Origin: Petrosia ficiformis
Taxonomy: Eukaryota; Porifera; Demospongiae; Haplosclerida; Petrosiidae
NCBI GenBank assembly: GCA_947044365.1
Contig: OX345636.1
Coordinates: forward strand, 38,505,200 to 38,569,199
Length of the DNA: 64,000 nt
Reading direction: 5' to 3'
The notes under the pieces were generated by a model that saw only the letters and a list, made by a program, of their open reading frames with translations, was not told the DNA's origin and did not search any database. How positions within the stretch are numbered: position 1 is the stretch's first letter; the number at the start of each line of letters is the position of its first letter. The position numbers and the translations under genes were made by a program. This document shows positions 46,967-58,931 of the stretch, in pieces.

Positions 46967-48387
46967 AACAGTAGTTTTCAGCGTAATTATAGATGTTCTA
47001 ATTAGAGTAGGACGAGTGTGGTTTCCGGTATTTGTATTTTAGTCCTTCTACTTTCTTTGGTGTGTGACAGGAACTTTCATCACAGGATCACATCTCCGGA
47101 ACCAAGTTGCCTTATATATGGCTATAATTGCATTACATCAACATTATTCATTATTAATCATGCATTTAGGATACACTGCTTACACAGAGTTAGCCTTACG
47201 ATGATGACTGACTTAAAAAAAAAAAAGACAGCAATTTAGAACAGAGCAATGGTATAATGTTTGAGTTTTTTTTTCAATTTATGGTCAGATTCTAAACCAA
47301 AATACTATTAATTATCATTACTAGTGGATGGATCATAAAGGATTAGGTATCTGGTGGCTACTCATTCAAAGCTTTAAGTAGGTAATCAGTGAAAAAGGGA
47401 CCAAAGAAATCTCATTGAATTTAAGGTACATCCTTGCACAAAGATTCACGATACATGTTCTTTGTGCTCACTTGATGCATATTTTGTTTGTTCATTTTCA
47501 TGTTGGGTTGTTGAACCAAGATAAAATGATGCAATGGTGGGTCAAGTCTCGCAAATGATTAAAGAAAGTCATGGATTTGCGTAAACAACTAAACTTGCAA
47601 CAAATACTAAAGACTCAGTGATTAATTATTGGTAATGTCAACTAGTGTGTGAGAAACAGTTATATCTGGTGCTGTAATTGATGTTTTTCTTGTGCTGATG
47701 GAGATGATAGAATCATAATGTTTATTATTCTGGTTAACTCTAGTCTGTGATTCAAATTCTAAGGTTCGTATACCGAAATGTATCACAGTAACAGTAGAAC
47801 ACCCTTCAACAGGTCCAATATTCATATAGGCTGTACAGTCAATGTACATGTACAATATTATGTGTATAATAGTGTTGTGTGTATTACCTAGATTGCTGTT
47901 GTGTGCTGTATTACAGTGCTGCATAATATCACTGGATGTTCAAAATTGACCTTCGTTACAATTAAATGGAAAAAGAATTTCTTTAGTCTTTCCATTGTCA
48001 TATCATCACAATGTTGTTGTTTCATGTGTCTTTTTAAGTTGTCCATTCGTGTGTCAAGAAAACAGACATGTGCATGTACATCACCACTAACCTTATAATC
48101 TAATATAATATTATTTATATTATAATTGTAATTACTGATATATACATAAAACTATTATGATCTTACATACACACACACACACACTGTCAAGATATTATCC
48201 AAGTAATTAGCTCTGTATACATTCTTAATAGTGTTTTTACCACTTGTAGTTGTTTACAAATTTATGACTGTCTATTTCAATCACTAAAGGTTGTAAAAAA
48301 ATCGTAATTTATAAAAAGTCCTGAATAATTGCGTAGTGTAATATCAATTGTTCGATGTTTGCTTTCACCAATCAATATATAATTGTT
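46967..48387. other. Gene-poor intergenic DNA
   Basis: No exon, domain or transposon end recognised. Short (CA)n at 48171-48185. The small ORFs lack motifs. Confidence 0.5.
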
Positions 48388-48847
48388 ATGGCCCGTAGGG
48401 CCATTCCTATGATTGCTTTCCCACGGGTTCGATGTATGTTTATATATATTATGTTTGTGTCACCTACGCTAGTATGGGTTGTATACGTAGTTAAGGAAGT
48501 TACATCATTCCCGGGGGCTCGGTCAATTAATGGGCGTGGCGCGTAAAAGAACGCGCGATCAAGCTCTACACACCAGCAGAAAGAAAGCTGTTGAGCTTAC
48601 GTAGAAACTGTAACTAATAGCTAGCTATTCTGCCTGAAATATATTTCTAAAGTTCTACAAGGTCCTTTGAAAGGTCAGGAGAGTAGATAATCAAAATAAT
48701 AACTATAATAAGCTGTTGTCTTTCATGCTTGATAAAGTCAGCCATGATTACTGAATTCTGGACACCACAAAGCAGTCATAAGGATACTTTTATCTTCACT
48801 TAAATTTGTAAAGCAATCATAGGGATGTTTTTTCTCTATATACACTT
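48388..48847 (-). mobile_element. M1 transposon copy a
   Basis: Starts atggcccgtagggccat, a perfect terminal palindrome, and ends ctctatatacactt. GTT flanks both sides (48385-48387 and 48848-48850). Inner inverted blocks are cctatgattgcttt near the start and aaagcaatcataggg near the end. 460 bp, non-coding. Orientation opposite to the copy at 53771. Confidence 0.85.
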
Positions 48848-49718
48848 GTTTTTATAATAACCTTTGGTAGTTATACAACTACCTTCATCAGTGGTATAAT
48901 AATAATTACAAAAAACATACTACTATTTATAAAATACTAAGGAGCATGCATGATGTTGTAGAGGTCGCATGCACTGTTCTGTGTCACATGCATTTGGTTG
49001 TGTTTCAAACTTGTTACTGGATTGCAGTGTCAGGTAGATATCACGCAGTAGTCCTTTTTCTCTATTCAGAGCATCTTCCTCTTTTGTGTATGTGCCAAGA
49101 CTACATTGTACATCAAGGATGTGTGAAAGCATGTCGATCGATTACTGTGGTGTTGTCCCCAATCAATTCTGTGGTTGGTAGAGATTACATCCTCAGCTAA
49201 GGCACTTTTGTTTACCATCAAATGTGCAGACAGCTCTTTGGTGTTTTTTCACATGTTTCACTGTACATAATAAGGAAGTCATTTCTACATCTGCTTTTAT
49301 GATTTGGAAACACAAATTTGATTGAAAGAATTACATATTACAAGGTAAATATAATATAAATTATATACTAGTAGATATCTAAAGTGATGTTTGGAATATC
49401 TGCAAAACCCTATTTTAATGCACCACTACATCTGGTTTATTTCACTATTCGAAGATTAGAATGAATAAATTACTGACTTGCTACATAAATATATATAGTG
49501 TACAATAAACATCGCTGAACATTAACTGTAGTGCTATTATAGTACTGTTAATTAGTGTTTTACCTATACTATGTACATGTAAATTACTGTTTCTATATAT
49601 TTTTATATACTTTGTTACTGTGCTATATAGTCTGTCTGTATTATGACATTTTGAAATTTTTTGAGGCAATTAGTTAATTGGCTTTTCATACAGTATATAT
49701 ATTAAGTGTTATGTTTTT
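48848..49718. other. Spacer between two M1 copies
   Basis: No gene recognised. Contains a short inverted repeat ggtagttatacaactacc (about 48866-48883). Confidence 0.5.
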
Positions 49719-50129
49719 ATGGCCCGTAGGGCCATCCCTATGATTGCTTTCCCACGGGTTCGATGTATGTTTATACTTGTGTCACCTACGCGAGTATGCG
49801 TTGTATACGTAGTTAAGGAAGTTACATCATTCCCGGGGGCTCGGTCAATTAATGGGCGTGGCGCGAAAAAGAACGCTCGATCAAGCTCTACACACCAGCA
49901 GAAAGAAAGCTGTGTAGCTTACGTAGACACTGGAACTAATAGCTAGCTATTCTACCTGAAATGTATTCTTAAAGTTCTACAAGATTCTATAAAAGGTAAA
50001 CAGAGTATATAATCAAAATAATAACTATAATAGGCTGTTGTGTTTCGGGCATGATAAAGTCAGCCATGATTACTGAATGCTGGACACCATAAAGCAATCA
50101 TAGGGATACTTTTTTCTCTATATACACTT
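49719..50129 (-). mobile_element. M1 transposon copy b
   Basis: Same termini as copy a (atggcccgtagggccat to atatacactt), 411 bp, parallel to it. It lacks about 45 bp between the two right-hand aaagcaatcat blocks. The right flank is gtt, the left ttt. Confidence 0.85.
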
Positions 50130-50905
50130 GTTTCTCTCTGGACTACAATATATGCCAATGTATGCCTATCATAGTATGTAAGATGTATTGAACAATTAAA
50201 CCCTATATGTTGTCACTTTTATATTCCTTTTTCATAAAATAGTGGTAACAAGCTTAAAAGAGTATGTATAATGAAGAATGTAATATTATATTTCTAATTG
50301 AAAATAATATTATAATTTTTACTTTCTGTTTTAAACTGTTCACTACACATGTACTATTCATCATGTTTATGACAGAAATTTAATACAATCATTACATTTC
50401 CAATTGATAGTACATAATCATGTTTATAACTGAAGTAAAAAAATTATTTTCCATTTTTACTATATAGATAACTAATTACGTTCCTAGATGCTCTCATTGT
50501 TGAAAAAACACTATGAAGCGAATGAAACTCTATCAAATTGGTTAGAATAACTAATCAGTTTAATTACAGTGGGACTAAGAGGACCTACATCCCACCAACT
50601 TGACGTTATCCCTAAATTATTGAAGAAAAGTCAAAATTTAAATGTAAAATAAGTCTCAAAATGTTACCAGTACACTGTAGCATAAAAGCAAACAACTAAC
50701 AGCTTGATCTATACTGTTGTATCAAGGGTTTTAGTTTAGTTTGCAAAACAGGCATGGCTCATTTCACACAGTATATATATACGTATGGCTCAGTTCAAAG
50801 TTGATTTTGACCACACTCCTCATTCACAAAGTTGTGTGAGTGTCTGATAATTTCCTGTTTTGTCAATGATTATAAGCTAATGCAGTATTGCACAGAGTCT
50901 CAGAA
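50130..50905. other. AT-rich spacer left of the satellite palindrome
   Basis: No gene, domain or repeat end recognised. Confidence 0.5.
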
Positions 50906-53770
50906 AGGATATTGGTGGTTTCTAAGTCGAGAAACTTTAATTTGCTGCTTTGTTATAAACGATTCTACCCAGATTTAAAGGTACATTATACTCAATATTT
51001 AATGTATTTATATCAAGCTGTGTAAGGCATTAGCACATAAGACATTAGTATCTATAGTGATCAGATCTAAGAAACTTTAATTTGTAAACTAAACGTAAAG
51101 TGAAACTAAACAGATTTTTGCTAGTTTCTATGTTCCATTCATCCCTAACTGGATTTCCTTTTAAATGTGCATTATACTGAATAACTCCATTTAATTATGT
51201 GTCTCTACAAGCCCTGTTGTTCTCTGTATAATAGACAGGTGACAGTATTTAATAGTGACAGAAAATAAGGGTCTTTGGTAGTTTCAGTAATGAAGCTAAT
51301 GATATTTCCAAGTTTGTATATTCCAATCATCTCTAACTGAATTAGCTTTTAAGTGTGCCGCATACTGACATAATGTTTCCCCAAGCCCTGTTGTTCACTA
51401 TATCTTGACTGGTCACAGTATTTAAAGTGACGGAAGCTAAGGATCTTTGACAATTTCTATATAGCAATCATCCCTAACTTGATTATCTTTTAAAGGTACT
51501 GAATAATTACCTTTAATGTTATGTCTCTCCAAGCCCTTTTGTTCATATGTATAATAGACTTATATCAGTATTGAATAACGACAGAAATTAATGATCTTTA
51601 GTAAATTAACTTACAAATCTATAAAAGATCTTCGCTTGTTCCCACCATCTCTAACTTTGTTTTTTTTAATGGTGCATTATACTATTAAATTGTATGTCTC
51701 TCCAAGCCCTGTCTTTTTCTGTATTTTCGACTAGTGACAGATAAATCTTCATTTTGAAAGGTAAACTATACTGAATAACTTCATTTAATTGTACGTGTCT
51801 CCAAGCCCTATTGTTCACTGTATCTTTGACTGGTGATATTTAATAGTGACGGAAGGTAAGGATTTTTGGTTATGAAGCTAAGGATCTTTGCTAGTTTGTA
51901 TGTTCCAATCATCCTTAACTGGATTTCCTTTTAAAGGTGATTTTAGTGAATAACTCTATTTAATTGTACATGTCTTCAAGCCTTATTGTTCACTGTATCT
52001 TTGACTGGTGACAGTATTTAATAGTGATGGAAGGTAAGGATTTTTGGTCATGAAGCTAAGGATCTTTGCTAGTTTCTAAATTCCAATCATGCTTAATGTG
52101 AATTTGGTATATGATACTCAATAATTACATTTAATTGCATGTTTTTTTCAAACTCCTTTTTTCTAGACCTATGATATATTATTAGGAGTTTAAGGATCAT
52201 CATTGGTGTCTTATAATCTTTCTGTCCTTAATCTGATGCTGTTAGGTGCATGATACTTAATAATGACATGATTAAATGTAAGGAGACATGCACCATTTAT
52301 ATACTGATACCATTTTTAAGAATCTATCCATTATATATAAGAGTGTGAACACAACTGAATTATTTGTTCATCCATCTCTCCATCTTTTTTTTCTCATCTG
52401 GATCCAGCCATCCATATTATACTTTTCTTATTAATTACATCCATTTTTGAAGATCTTTTTGTACCACAAAAATTGTTTGCAAGTGTTGTAATCAACATGT
52501 TTCAGTTACTTGTTGGGCTATCATACCATTCCATGATGAATAAAGCTTATTTGCTTTTAATACTTCATCACAAAATGACATAACAATCCATCAAAGTAAC
52601 CATTTTTCAGAAAAAAAAGCAGCTCATTCAAACACCAGACAATTCCAGAAAATGTAATATTAGACAACATTTTAACCGATAAATGCTGCCAAGTTAAAAA
52701 GACAAAAAGTAACAGATGAATGTAACATAGCAACTAGCAAAGACAATTAGCTGTGATTTAGAAACTATGAAAGATCCTTGCATTCAATACAGAGAACAAC
52801 AGCAGTTGAAGACACAGACAATCAAATGAATTTGAACAAACATGAAATTAGGGATAATTGGAAAATAGAAACTAACAAAGATCCTAACATTCAATCATGT
52901 AATTATTAAGTATGATGCAGCTAACAGCATCGGGTTAATGACAGAAAGATTATAAGACACCAATGATGATCCTTAGACTCTTAATACTATATCATTAGTC
53001 TACGATATGGTGAAAAAAAGGAGTTTGAAACACATGCAATTAAATGTAATTATTAAGTATCATATACCAAATTCACATTAAGCATGATTGGAATATAGAA
53101 ACTAGCAAAGATCCTTACCTGCCGTCACTATTAAATACTGTCACCAGTCAAAGATACAGTGAACAATAGGGCTTGGAGACACATACAATTACATGGAGTT
53201 ATTCAGTATAATTTATAATTCACCTTTAAAATGAAATCCAATTAGGGATGATCAGAACATAGAAACTACCAAAGATCCTTGGCTTCATTATCAAAGATCC
53301 GTTGCTTTAAATACTGTGACCAGTCGAGATACAGTGAACAACAGGGCTTGGAGACACGTACAATTAAATAGAGTTATTCACTATAATGCACCTTTAAAAG
53401 AAAATCCAGTTATGGATGATTGGAACATACAAACTAGCAAAGATCCTCTGGCTTCATTACCAAAGATCATTATCTTCCATTGTTATTAAATACTGCCACC
53501 AGTTGAAGCTACAGAAAATAACAGGGCTTGGAGAAACATACAATGAAATGGGATTAAAAGAAAACAAAGTTTGGGATGATGGAAACAAGCAAAGATCCTT
53601 ATTGGATTCATAAGTTAAATTACTAAAGATCCTTAATTTCTATGGTTATTCAATACTGTTACCAGTCTATTATACATGTGAACAACAGGACTTGGAGAGA
53701 AATACAATTAAACGTAATTATTCAGTATAATGCACACTAATGAAGTTAGGGATGATTGCAATATAGAAAC

Positions 53771-54226
53771 AAGTGTATATAGAGAAAAAAAAACATCCCT
53801 ATGATTGCTTTACAAATTTAAGTAAAGATAAACATATCTCTATGACTGCTTTGTGGTGTCCAGCATTCGGTAATCATGGCTGACTTTATCAAGCATGAAA
53901 GACAACAGCTTATTATTTTGATTATCTACTCTCCTGACCTTTCAAAGGACCTTGTAGAACTTTAGGAATATATTTCAGGCAGAATAGCTAGCTATTAGTT
54001 CCAGTTTCTACATAAGCTACACAGATTTCTTTCTGCTGCTGTGTAGAGCTTGATCAATGATCGCGCGTTCTTTTACGCGCCACGCCCATTAATTGACCGA
54101 GCCCCCGGGAATGATGTAACTTCCTTAACTACGTATACAACGCATACTCGCGTAAGTGGACACAAGAAAATATATATATAAACATACATCGAACCCGTGG
54201 GAAAGCGGGATGGCCCTGCGGGCCAT
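53771..54226 (+). mobile_element. M1 transposon copy c, inserted in the satellite
   Basis: 456 bp, from aagtgtatatagag to gggccat, flanked by aac (53768-53770 and 54227-54229). The satellite unit it interrupts (atagaaactagcaaagatcc) is restored exactly when the element and one aac are removed, which fixes its borders. It carries two successive tgattgcttt / tgactgcttt blocks and the GC-rich ggccctgcgggcc terminal palindrome. Confidence 0.9.
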
Positions 54227-55892
54227 AACTAGCAAAGATCCTTACCTTCATTACTTAAACTACTAAAGATCCTTACATTCTGTTCATATTAAATATAAAT
54301 ACTATTACCAGTCTGTGAACAATTGGGCTTCTAGAGACACACCATTAAATGTAATATTATTATTCACCTTTAAAATGAAATCCAGTTAGGGTTGATTAGA
54401 ACATAGAAACTAGCAAAGATCCTTAGCTTCATTACCAAAGATCCTTATCTTTAAGCACTGTGACCAGTCGAGATATATTGAATAACTTGGAGACACCTAC
54501 AATCAAATGGAGTGTAATGCACCTTTAAAAGGAAATCCAGTTAGGGATGATTGGAACATACAAACTAGCAAAGATCCTTAGCTTCATTACCAAAGATCAT
54601 TATTTTCTGTCACTATTAAATACTGTTATAAGTCTATTATACATATGAACAACAGGGCTGGGAGAGACAAACAATTAAAGGTAATTATTCAGTGTAATGC
54701 ACACTTAAAAGCTAATGAAGTTAGGGATGATTGCAATATAGAAACTAGCAAAAATCGTTACCTTCATTACTTAAACTACCAAAGATCCTTCGTCCTGTCG
54801 TTGTTACCAGTCTATTATACAGTGAACAATTGGGCTTGGAGAGACACACAATTAAATGTAATTATTCACCTTTATAATGAAATCCAGTTTGGGTTGATGA
54901 AAACATAGAAACTAGCAAAGATCCTTAGCTTCATTACTGAAGATCCTTATTTTCTGTCACTATTAAATACTGTCACCAGTCTAGAACAACAGGGCTTGGA
55001 GAGACACACAATTAATTCAGTATAATGTACCTTTAAAAGGTAATCAAGTTAGGGATGCTTGGAATATGGAAATTATCAAAGATCCTTATCTTCTGTTGCT
55101 TTAAATATTGTGACAAGTCGAGATATAGTGAACAGCAGGGGTTGGAGACACGTACAATTAAATGAAGTTATTCAGTATAATGCACCTTTAAAATGAAATC
55201 CAGTTAGAGATGATTGGAACATACAAACTAGCAAATATCATTAGCTTCATTACAGAAACTACCAAATATCCTTATTTTCTGTGATTATTAAATACTGTCA
55301 CCAGTCTATTATACATGTTACCAACAAGGCTAATGAAGTTAGGGTTGATTAGAATAATTATGTAGAAACTATCAAAAATCCTAGCTTTATTAACAAAGAT
55401 CCTTACTTTCCATCACTATTAAATACTGTCACCAGTCCATTATACATGTGAACAACAAGGCTTGAAGAAACATATGTAATTATAATGCACAATTAAAAGC
55501 TAATGAAGTTATGGATGATTGGAATATAGAAACTATCAAAGATCCTTAGCTTCATTACCAAAGATTTATCTTTTGATGCTATTAAATACTGTCACCAGTC
55601 GAAAATACAGAAAACGACAGGGCTTGGAGAGACATACAATTAATAGTATAATGTACCATTAAAAAAAAAACAAAGTATAATGCCCATTTAAAAAGAAATC
55701 CGGTTAGGGATGAATGGAACATAGAAACTAGCAAAAATCTGTTTAGTTTCACTTTACGTTTAGTTTACAAATTAAAGATCCTTAGATCTGATCACTATAG
55801 ATACTAATGTCTAATGTGCTAATGTCTTACACAGCTTGATGATAAATACATTAAATATTGAGTATAATGTACCTTTAAATCAGGGTAACAAT

Positions 55893-56418
55893 TAGTCAGG
55901 CGGTGCCTGACCCTTGCTGGAGGAGGAGGGTCAGGACCGGAGCAGTTGTTCTACAACTTGTAAGGCTTTAGGTGGGGCTGAGTTGCTGAGTTCACTATTA
56001 ACAACTATTAACAATATCAGTTTACAAAGAATTATACTATAAAATGAATACACTTACCTGATCTTTCGCTATTGCTACTAAAGGTATGACCACAATCACT
56101 ATTGACAACAAACTATCTTCTCTTAACCCGTCAAAAATCTCTGGTAAATATGTATAGCACAATGATTTACCATACCCAGTCGGTAATATACCAAATACAT
56201 CTTCACCACTAACAAACTAGACACAACTTTCCTTTGCTCTTCCTTCAAAACATACCCAAGCCTCTCTGCAGCACTAACTCGTCATCCATATTTTGATAAT
56301 TATAGTGGGCGTTATAACGAAATTTCATTATGTGACGTCACTGCAGTAAGAAAAACTCGCGTGTATGCTCCGGTCCTGACCCTCCTCCTCCAAGTAAGGG
56401 TCAGGCTACGCCTGACTG
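55893..56418. mobile_element. 526-bp element with long inverted ends and helicase fragment
   Basis: Flanked by ggtaacaat (55884-55892 and 56419-56427). The inverted ends are about 50 bp (agtcaggcg, cctgaccctt, then tggaggaggagggtcagga and ccggagca). A 9-bp duplication with long ends suggests a Mutator-like element. The mirrored left arm near 50960 shows the site without the insert. Inside, on the minus strand (56060-56280), lies a RecQ-like helicase fragment with donor GTAAGTG (listed separately). Confidence 0.82.
56060..56280 (-). pseudogene. RecQ-like helicase fragment captured in a transposon
   Basis: It reads AERLGYVLKEEQRKVV, then, after a one-base frame change, FVSGEDVFGILPTGYGKSLCY and SIVIVVIPLVAIAKDQ. 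LPTGYGKSLCY is helicase motif I (Walker A), and LKEEQ and VxPLxAxxKDQ are motifs 0 and Ia of RecQ helicases. A splice donor GTAAGTG follows KDQ directly, so this is a piece of an intron-containing gene. Only about 70 residues are present. It lies wholly inside the inverted ends of the 526-bp element. Confidence 0.8.
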
Positions 56419-56630
56419 GGTAACAATAACGAAGCAGCAAATTAAAGTTTTTCAACTTAGAAACTACCAATATCCTTTCATTGTTAATATTCCAACTATT
56501 CTGCAACACAGTGAAGAACAAGAGATCGTGAAGAGAAATACGAGTGACACAACCATTGAGGTACATCTACTGCTTAGCTCAACAATTAAACTAGTGGGTG
56601 TGGCTGGGACGAGCTGCAATATATGCTCAG

Positions 56631-56925
56631 TTAAGGTGGTACTAGGGAGTGGGCGGATGCGACTCCAATCAGTTTCAAAATAGAATATTATATAATATGA
56701 CTCTAACCTGGTGTAATAGCAACCTTCATATCTTCTGATCATCTTTATATTTGTCTGAAAGACAGAGAGTGTTGGAAAAATCTCCATCATTTAGGCCCAA
56801 TAATTATACCCCGGGTGGGTGTGGCTTCCAAAAGATACAGAATTGAACCAGATTGTATGCAGCAAGAAGCTGGCAAGACTAGAAACTGATTGGAGTAGCA
56901 TCTGCCCACGGAAAAGACTATCCGA
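56631..56925. mobile_element. Short derivative of the TTAA-flanked element
   Basis: Begins ttaaggtggtactaggg with gtgggcggatgcgactccaa, and ends actgattggagtagcatctg followed by cccacggaaaagact. It corresponds to 46276-46871 in reverse, with about 300 internal bp missing. The right TTAA is not preserved. Confidence 0.72.
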
Positions 56926-56948
56926 AGCTAGAATTTAATCCCCTTAAT

Positions 56949-57107
56949 TATGGAGTGCCATTGGGGTCAAAATAGTATTTAAAATGTCTGCATTATGTGG
57001 TGAATATATAAGCCGATGTACTTATAAATACCTTGACGTATTTATAAATACATTATTCACCACACTAAGCAGACATTTTACTATTTTGACCTCAACGGCA
57101 CTCCATA
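56949..57107. mobile_element. 159-bp foldback MITE
   Basis: CTTAAT flanks both ends (56943-56948 and 57108-57113). Arms of about 58 bp begin tatggagtgccattggggtc and end gacctcaacggcactccata. The centre is a second palindrome around cttataaatacc / gtatttataaat. Confidence 0.88.
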
Positions 57108-57113
57108 CTTAAT

Positions 57114-58219
57114 ACCTCAACACGCGTGCTGGGACATCATTAAGTGACTGTACAGTTTCATTGATGCATCTTGTGTTTGTCACTCCGTGAGTGTACATAT
57201 ACAGTGACATTTATAATCACTGCATGTTTAGTTGTTTACATATATACAACTCTAAGCCTTAACCTGTGATGTATCTAGTTTCATACTGGTATATCATCAT
57301 ATAACAAAGATGAATATATATGCAAAATTTTGAAACATTGTTGCTTTGTTAATAAATGAAACTTTGTTTTATTATTATTATTGTATCACCATTATATTTT
57401 TCAAATGTTAAAAGGTGATTGAAAACAAAACATTGATGATAATTACATGAATTCAGAAAGTTCAAACCATTGTATCTTTGCAACCTTCCCACAAAATACT
57501 GAAAGAAAGTTTATGAGGCATCAATTTCCCAAAGTTAAAAAATGTTAGCATTAACTATGAGAATTATCAGAAGCAGGATAGTTATGGATACAATCACAGT
57601 AACAGCACCTATAGCTATAAGGAATAAACCATATATATTTGGTATAAATAATAGTTTACAATTTTAAGAATTCCATAGTTATTTGTTATTGTAGTTTTCT
57701 ATAATAATTATATAATTCCTTTACATAATTATTAGTGTATTGCTTATATAACTATTGTATTCTCACAATATTGTTTTAAGGTTTTACCTTATTTGTGTTA
57801 TTCAAGTACAATGTAGTGAGTCGGAAGAGAGTTTATTCCACTTAAAAATACATAGCTAAGCTCAGCTTCCTATACCAGAAGCTGTTGAGTATGTTATATG
57901 TTATATGTTACTATATTTGCGTTGGTCTACAAACAACATGGATTTCTACTGGCATTTAACTGATGCAATGAAATTTTATTAACTAATTTTATACACAGAA
58001 TGAGTGGTAGTGTATAATATGGATAGTATAGGACATTGGAACTCATACAATTGCACATTATTTTAACAATAAATGCATATAATGTATAGTAATTACAGCA
58101 CATCATAATTATTATAATTATAATTGTTATATACAGCCTTGGTGTTAACACAGCACAAATTGTTAAACAATCAGCATGTATGTAAGAATGTGAGTAATCA
58201 TTGCTAACTTTGAAACACA
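57114..58219. other. Gene-poor AT-rich DNA
   Basis: No exon, domain or transposon end recognised. The small ORFs have no motif. Confidence 0.5.
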
Positions 58220-58510
58220 ACAGCCTACTATAGTTATTATTTCATTATCTACTCATCTGATTTTTTAAAAATTCTTGTTTAGAATGTTTGGAATACATTT
58301 CATCTAGAACAGCAATTAGATTTACATAAGCTGTTTGTGTGCAATGCTTGAGTGTGCATTCTAGTATATTACATGCCATGCCCATTAGTTGACCATGCAA
58401 GCGTCCTAGAATGATACAATTTCTTCAACTATGTACATAGTGCACATGTGACACAATCAGATAGATTCAAATCCATGGAAAGTAATCATACTGTGGGCTA
58501 TAAAAAAAAC
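58220..58510 (+). mobile_element. Degraded M1 copy
   Basis: Matches the 53930-54226 part of M1 in the same orientation (atttcatctagaacagc, atgcccattagttgacc, atgatacaatttcttcaac, ccatggaaagtaatcat) with many substitutions. Confidence 0.6.
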
Positions 58511-58931
58511 TAAATACAGAATGATGCAGACATGTGTGCACATGCGTTGGTTTTAAGTATGGTAACTTCAGCAGTAGCTTGCTTTTGATCTGGTAAACTG
58601 CAGCACACATTGCTATGTTTGAATAGGCAATTCACTATGGATGGCTGCTATTCAACAGCATTACAGCTCTAATGGTATATTTACTTACAACAAGAAATCC
58701 TGTAAAGGTTGTCCCAACAGCACGTTTCAAAACTGTTGAAATGTTTTTGATGCAAAGCTACTATATACCAAAATTTTTGCTATAATATACCCTTTACTGG
58801 CGCATGCAAAACCTTCCAACTAAGTTGGTAATAAACAGAATAACAACAGACAAACATACAAACAAATTGCAGTAACTTTTGTCTCTGCAATGAATATTGC
58901 CAAGGGCTTAATTACAATTCAATCAACCTAC

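Larger units (their letters stand above)
50906..56479. repeat. Giant inverted (palindromic) satellite array
   Basis: The left arm (50906-52270) holds about eight head-to-tail units of roughly 174 bp. Each has aaggatctttg, ctagtttctatgttccaatc, atccctaactggatttcctt, then ctccaagccctgttgttcac and ctggtgacagtatttaatag. The right arm (52620-56479) holds about fifteen units in the opposite orientation. The outermost non-satellite sequence is also mirrored: left 50906-51110 (aaaggatattggtggtttctaag, aactttaatttgctgc, catcaagctgtgtaag-like) against right 55740-56479. About 350 bp of non-satellite sequence separates the arms. The right arm contains two later insertions (53771-54226 and 55893-56418). 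No long ORF. Confidence 0.88.

Noticed and set aside
48856..48893. Second hammerhead-like motif (minus strand CTGATGA with a six-pair stem)
   Set aside because: After the stem the sequence is AAAG in place of GAAA, and no helix I partner was found.
50906..56479. Satellite arrays as a CRISPR-like array
   Set aside because: The whole 174-bp unit is repeated with drift. There are no short identical repeats with unique spacers, and the genome is eukaryotic.
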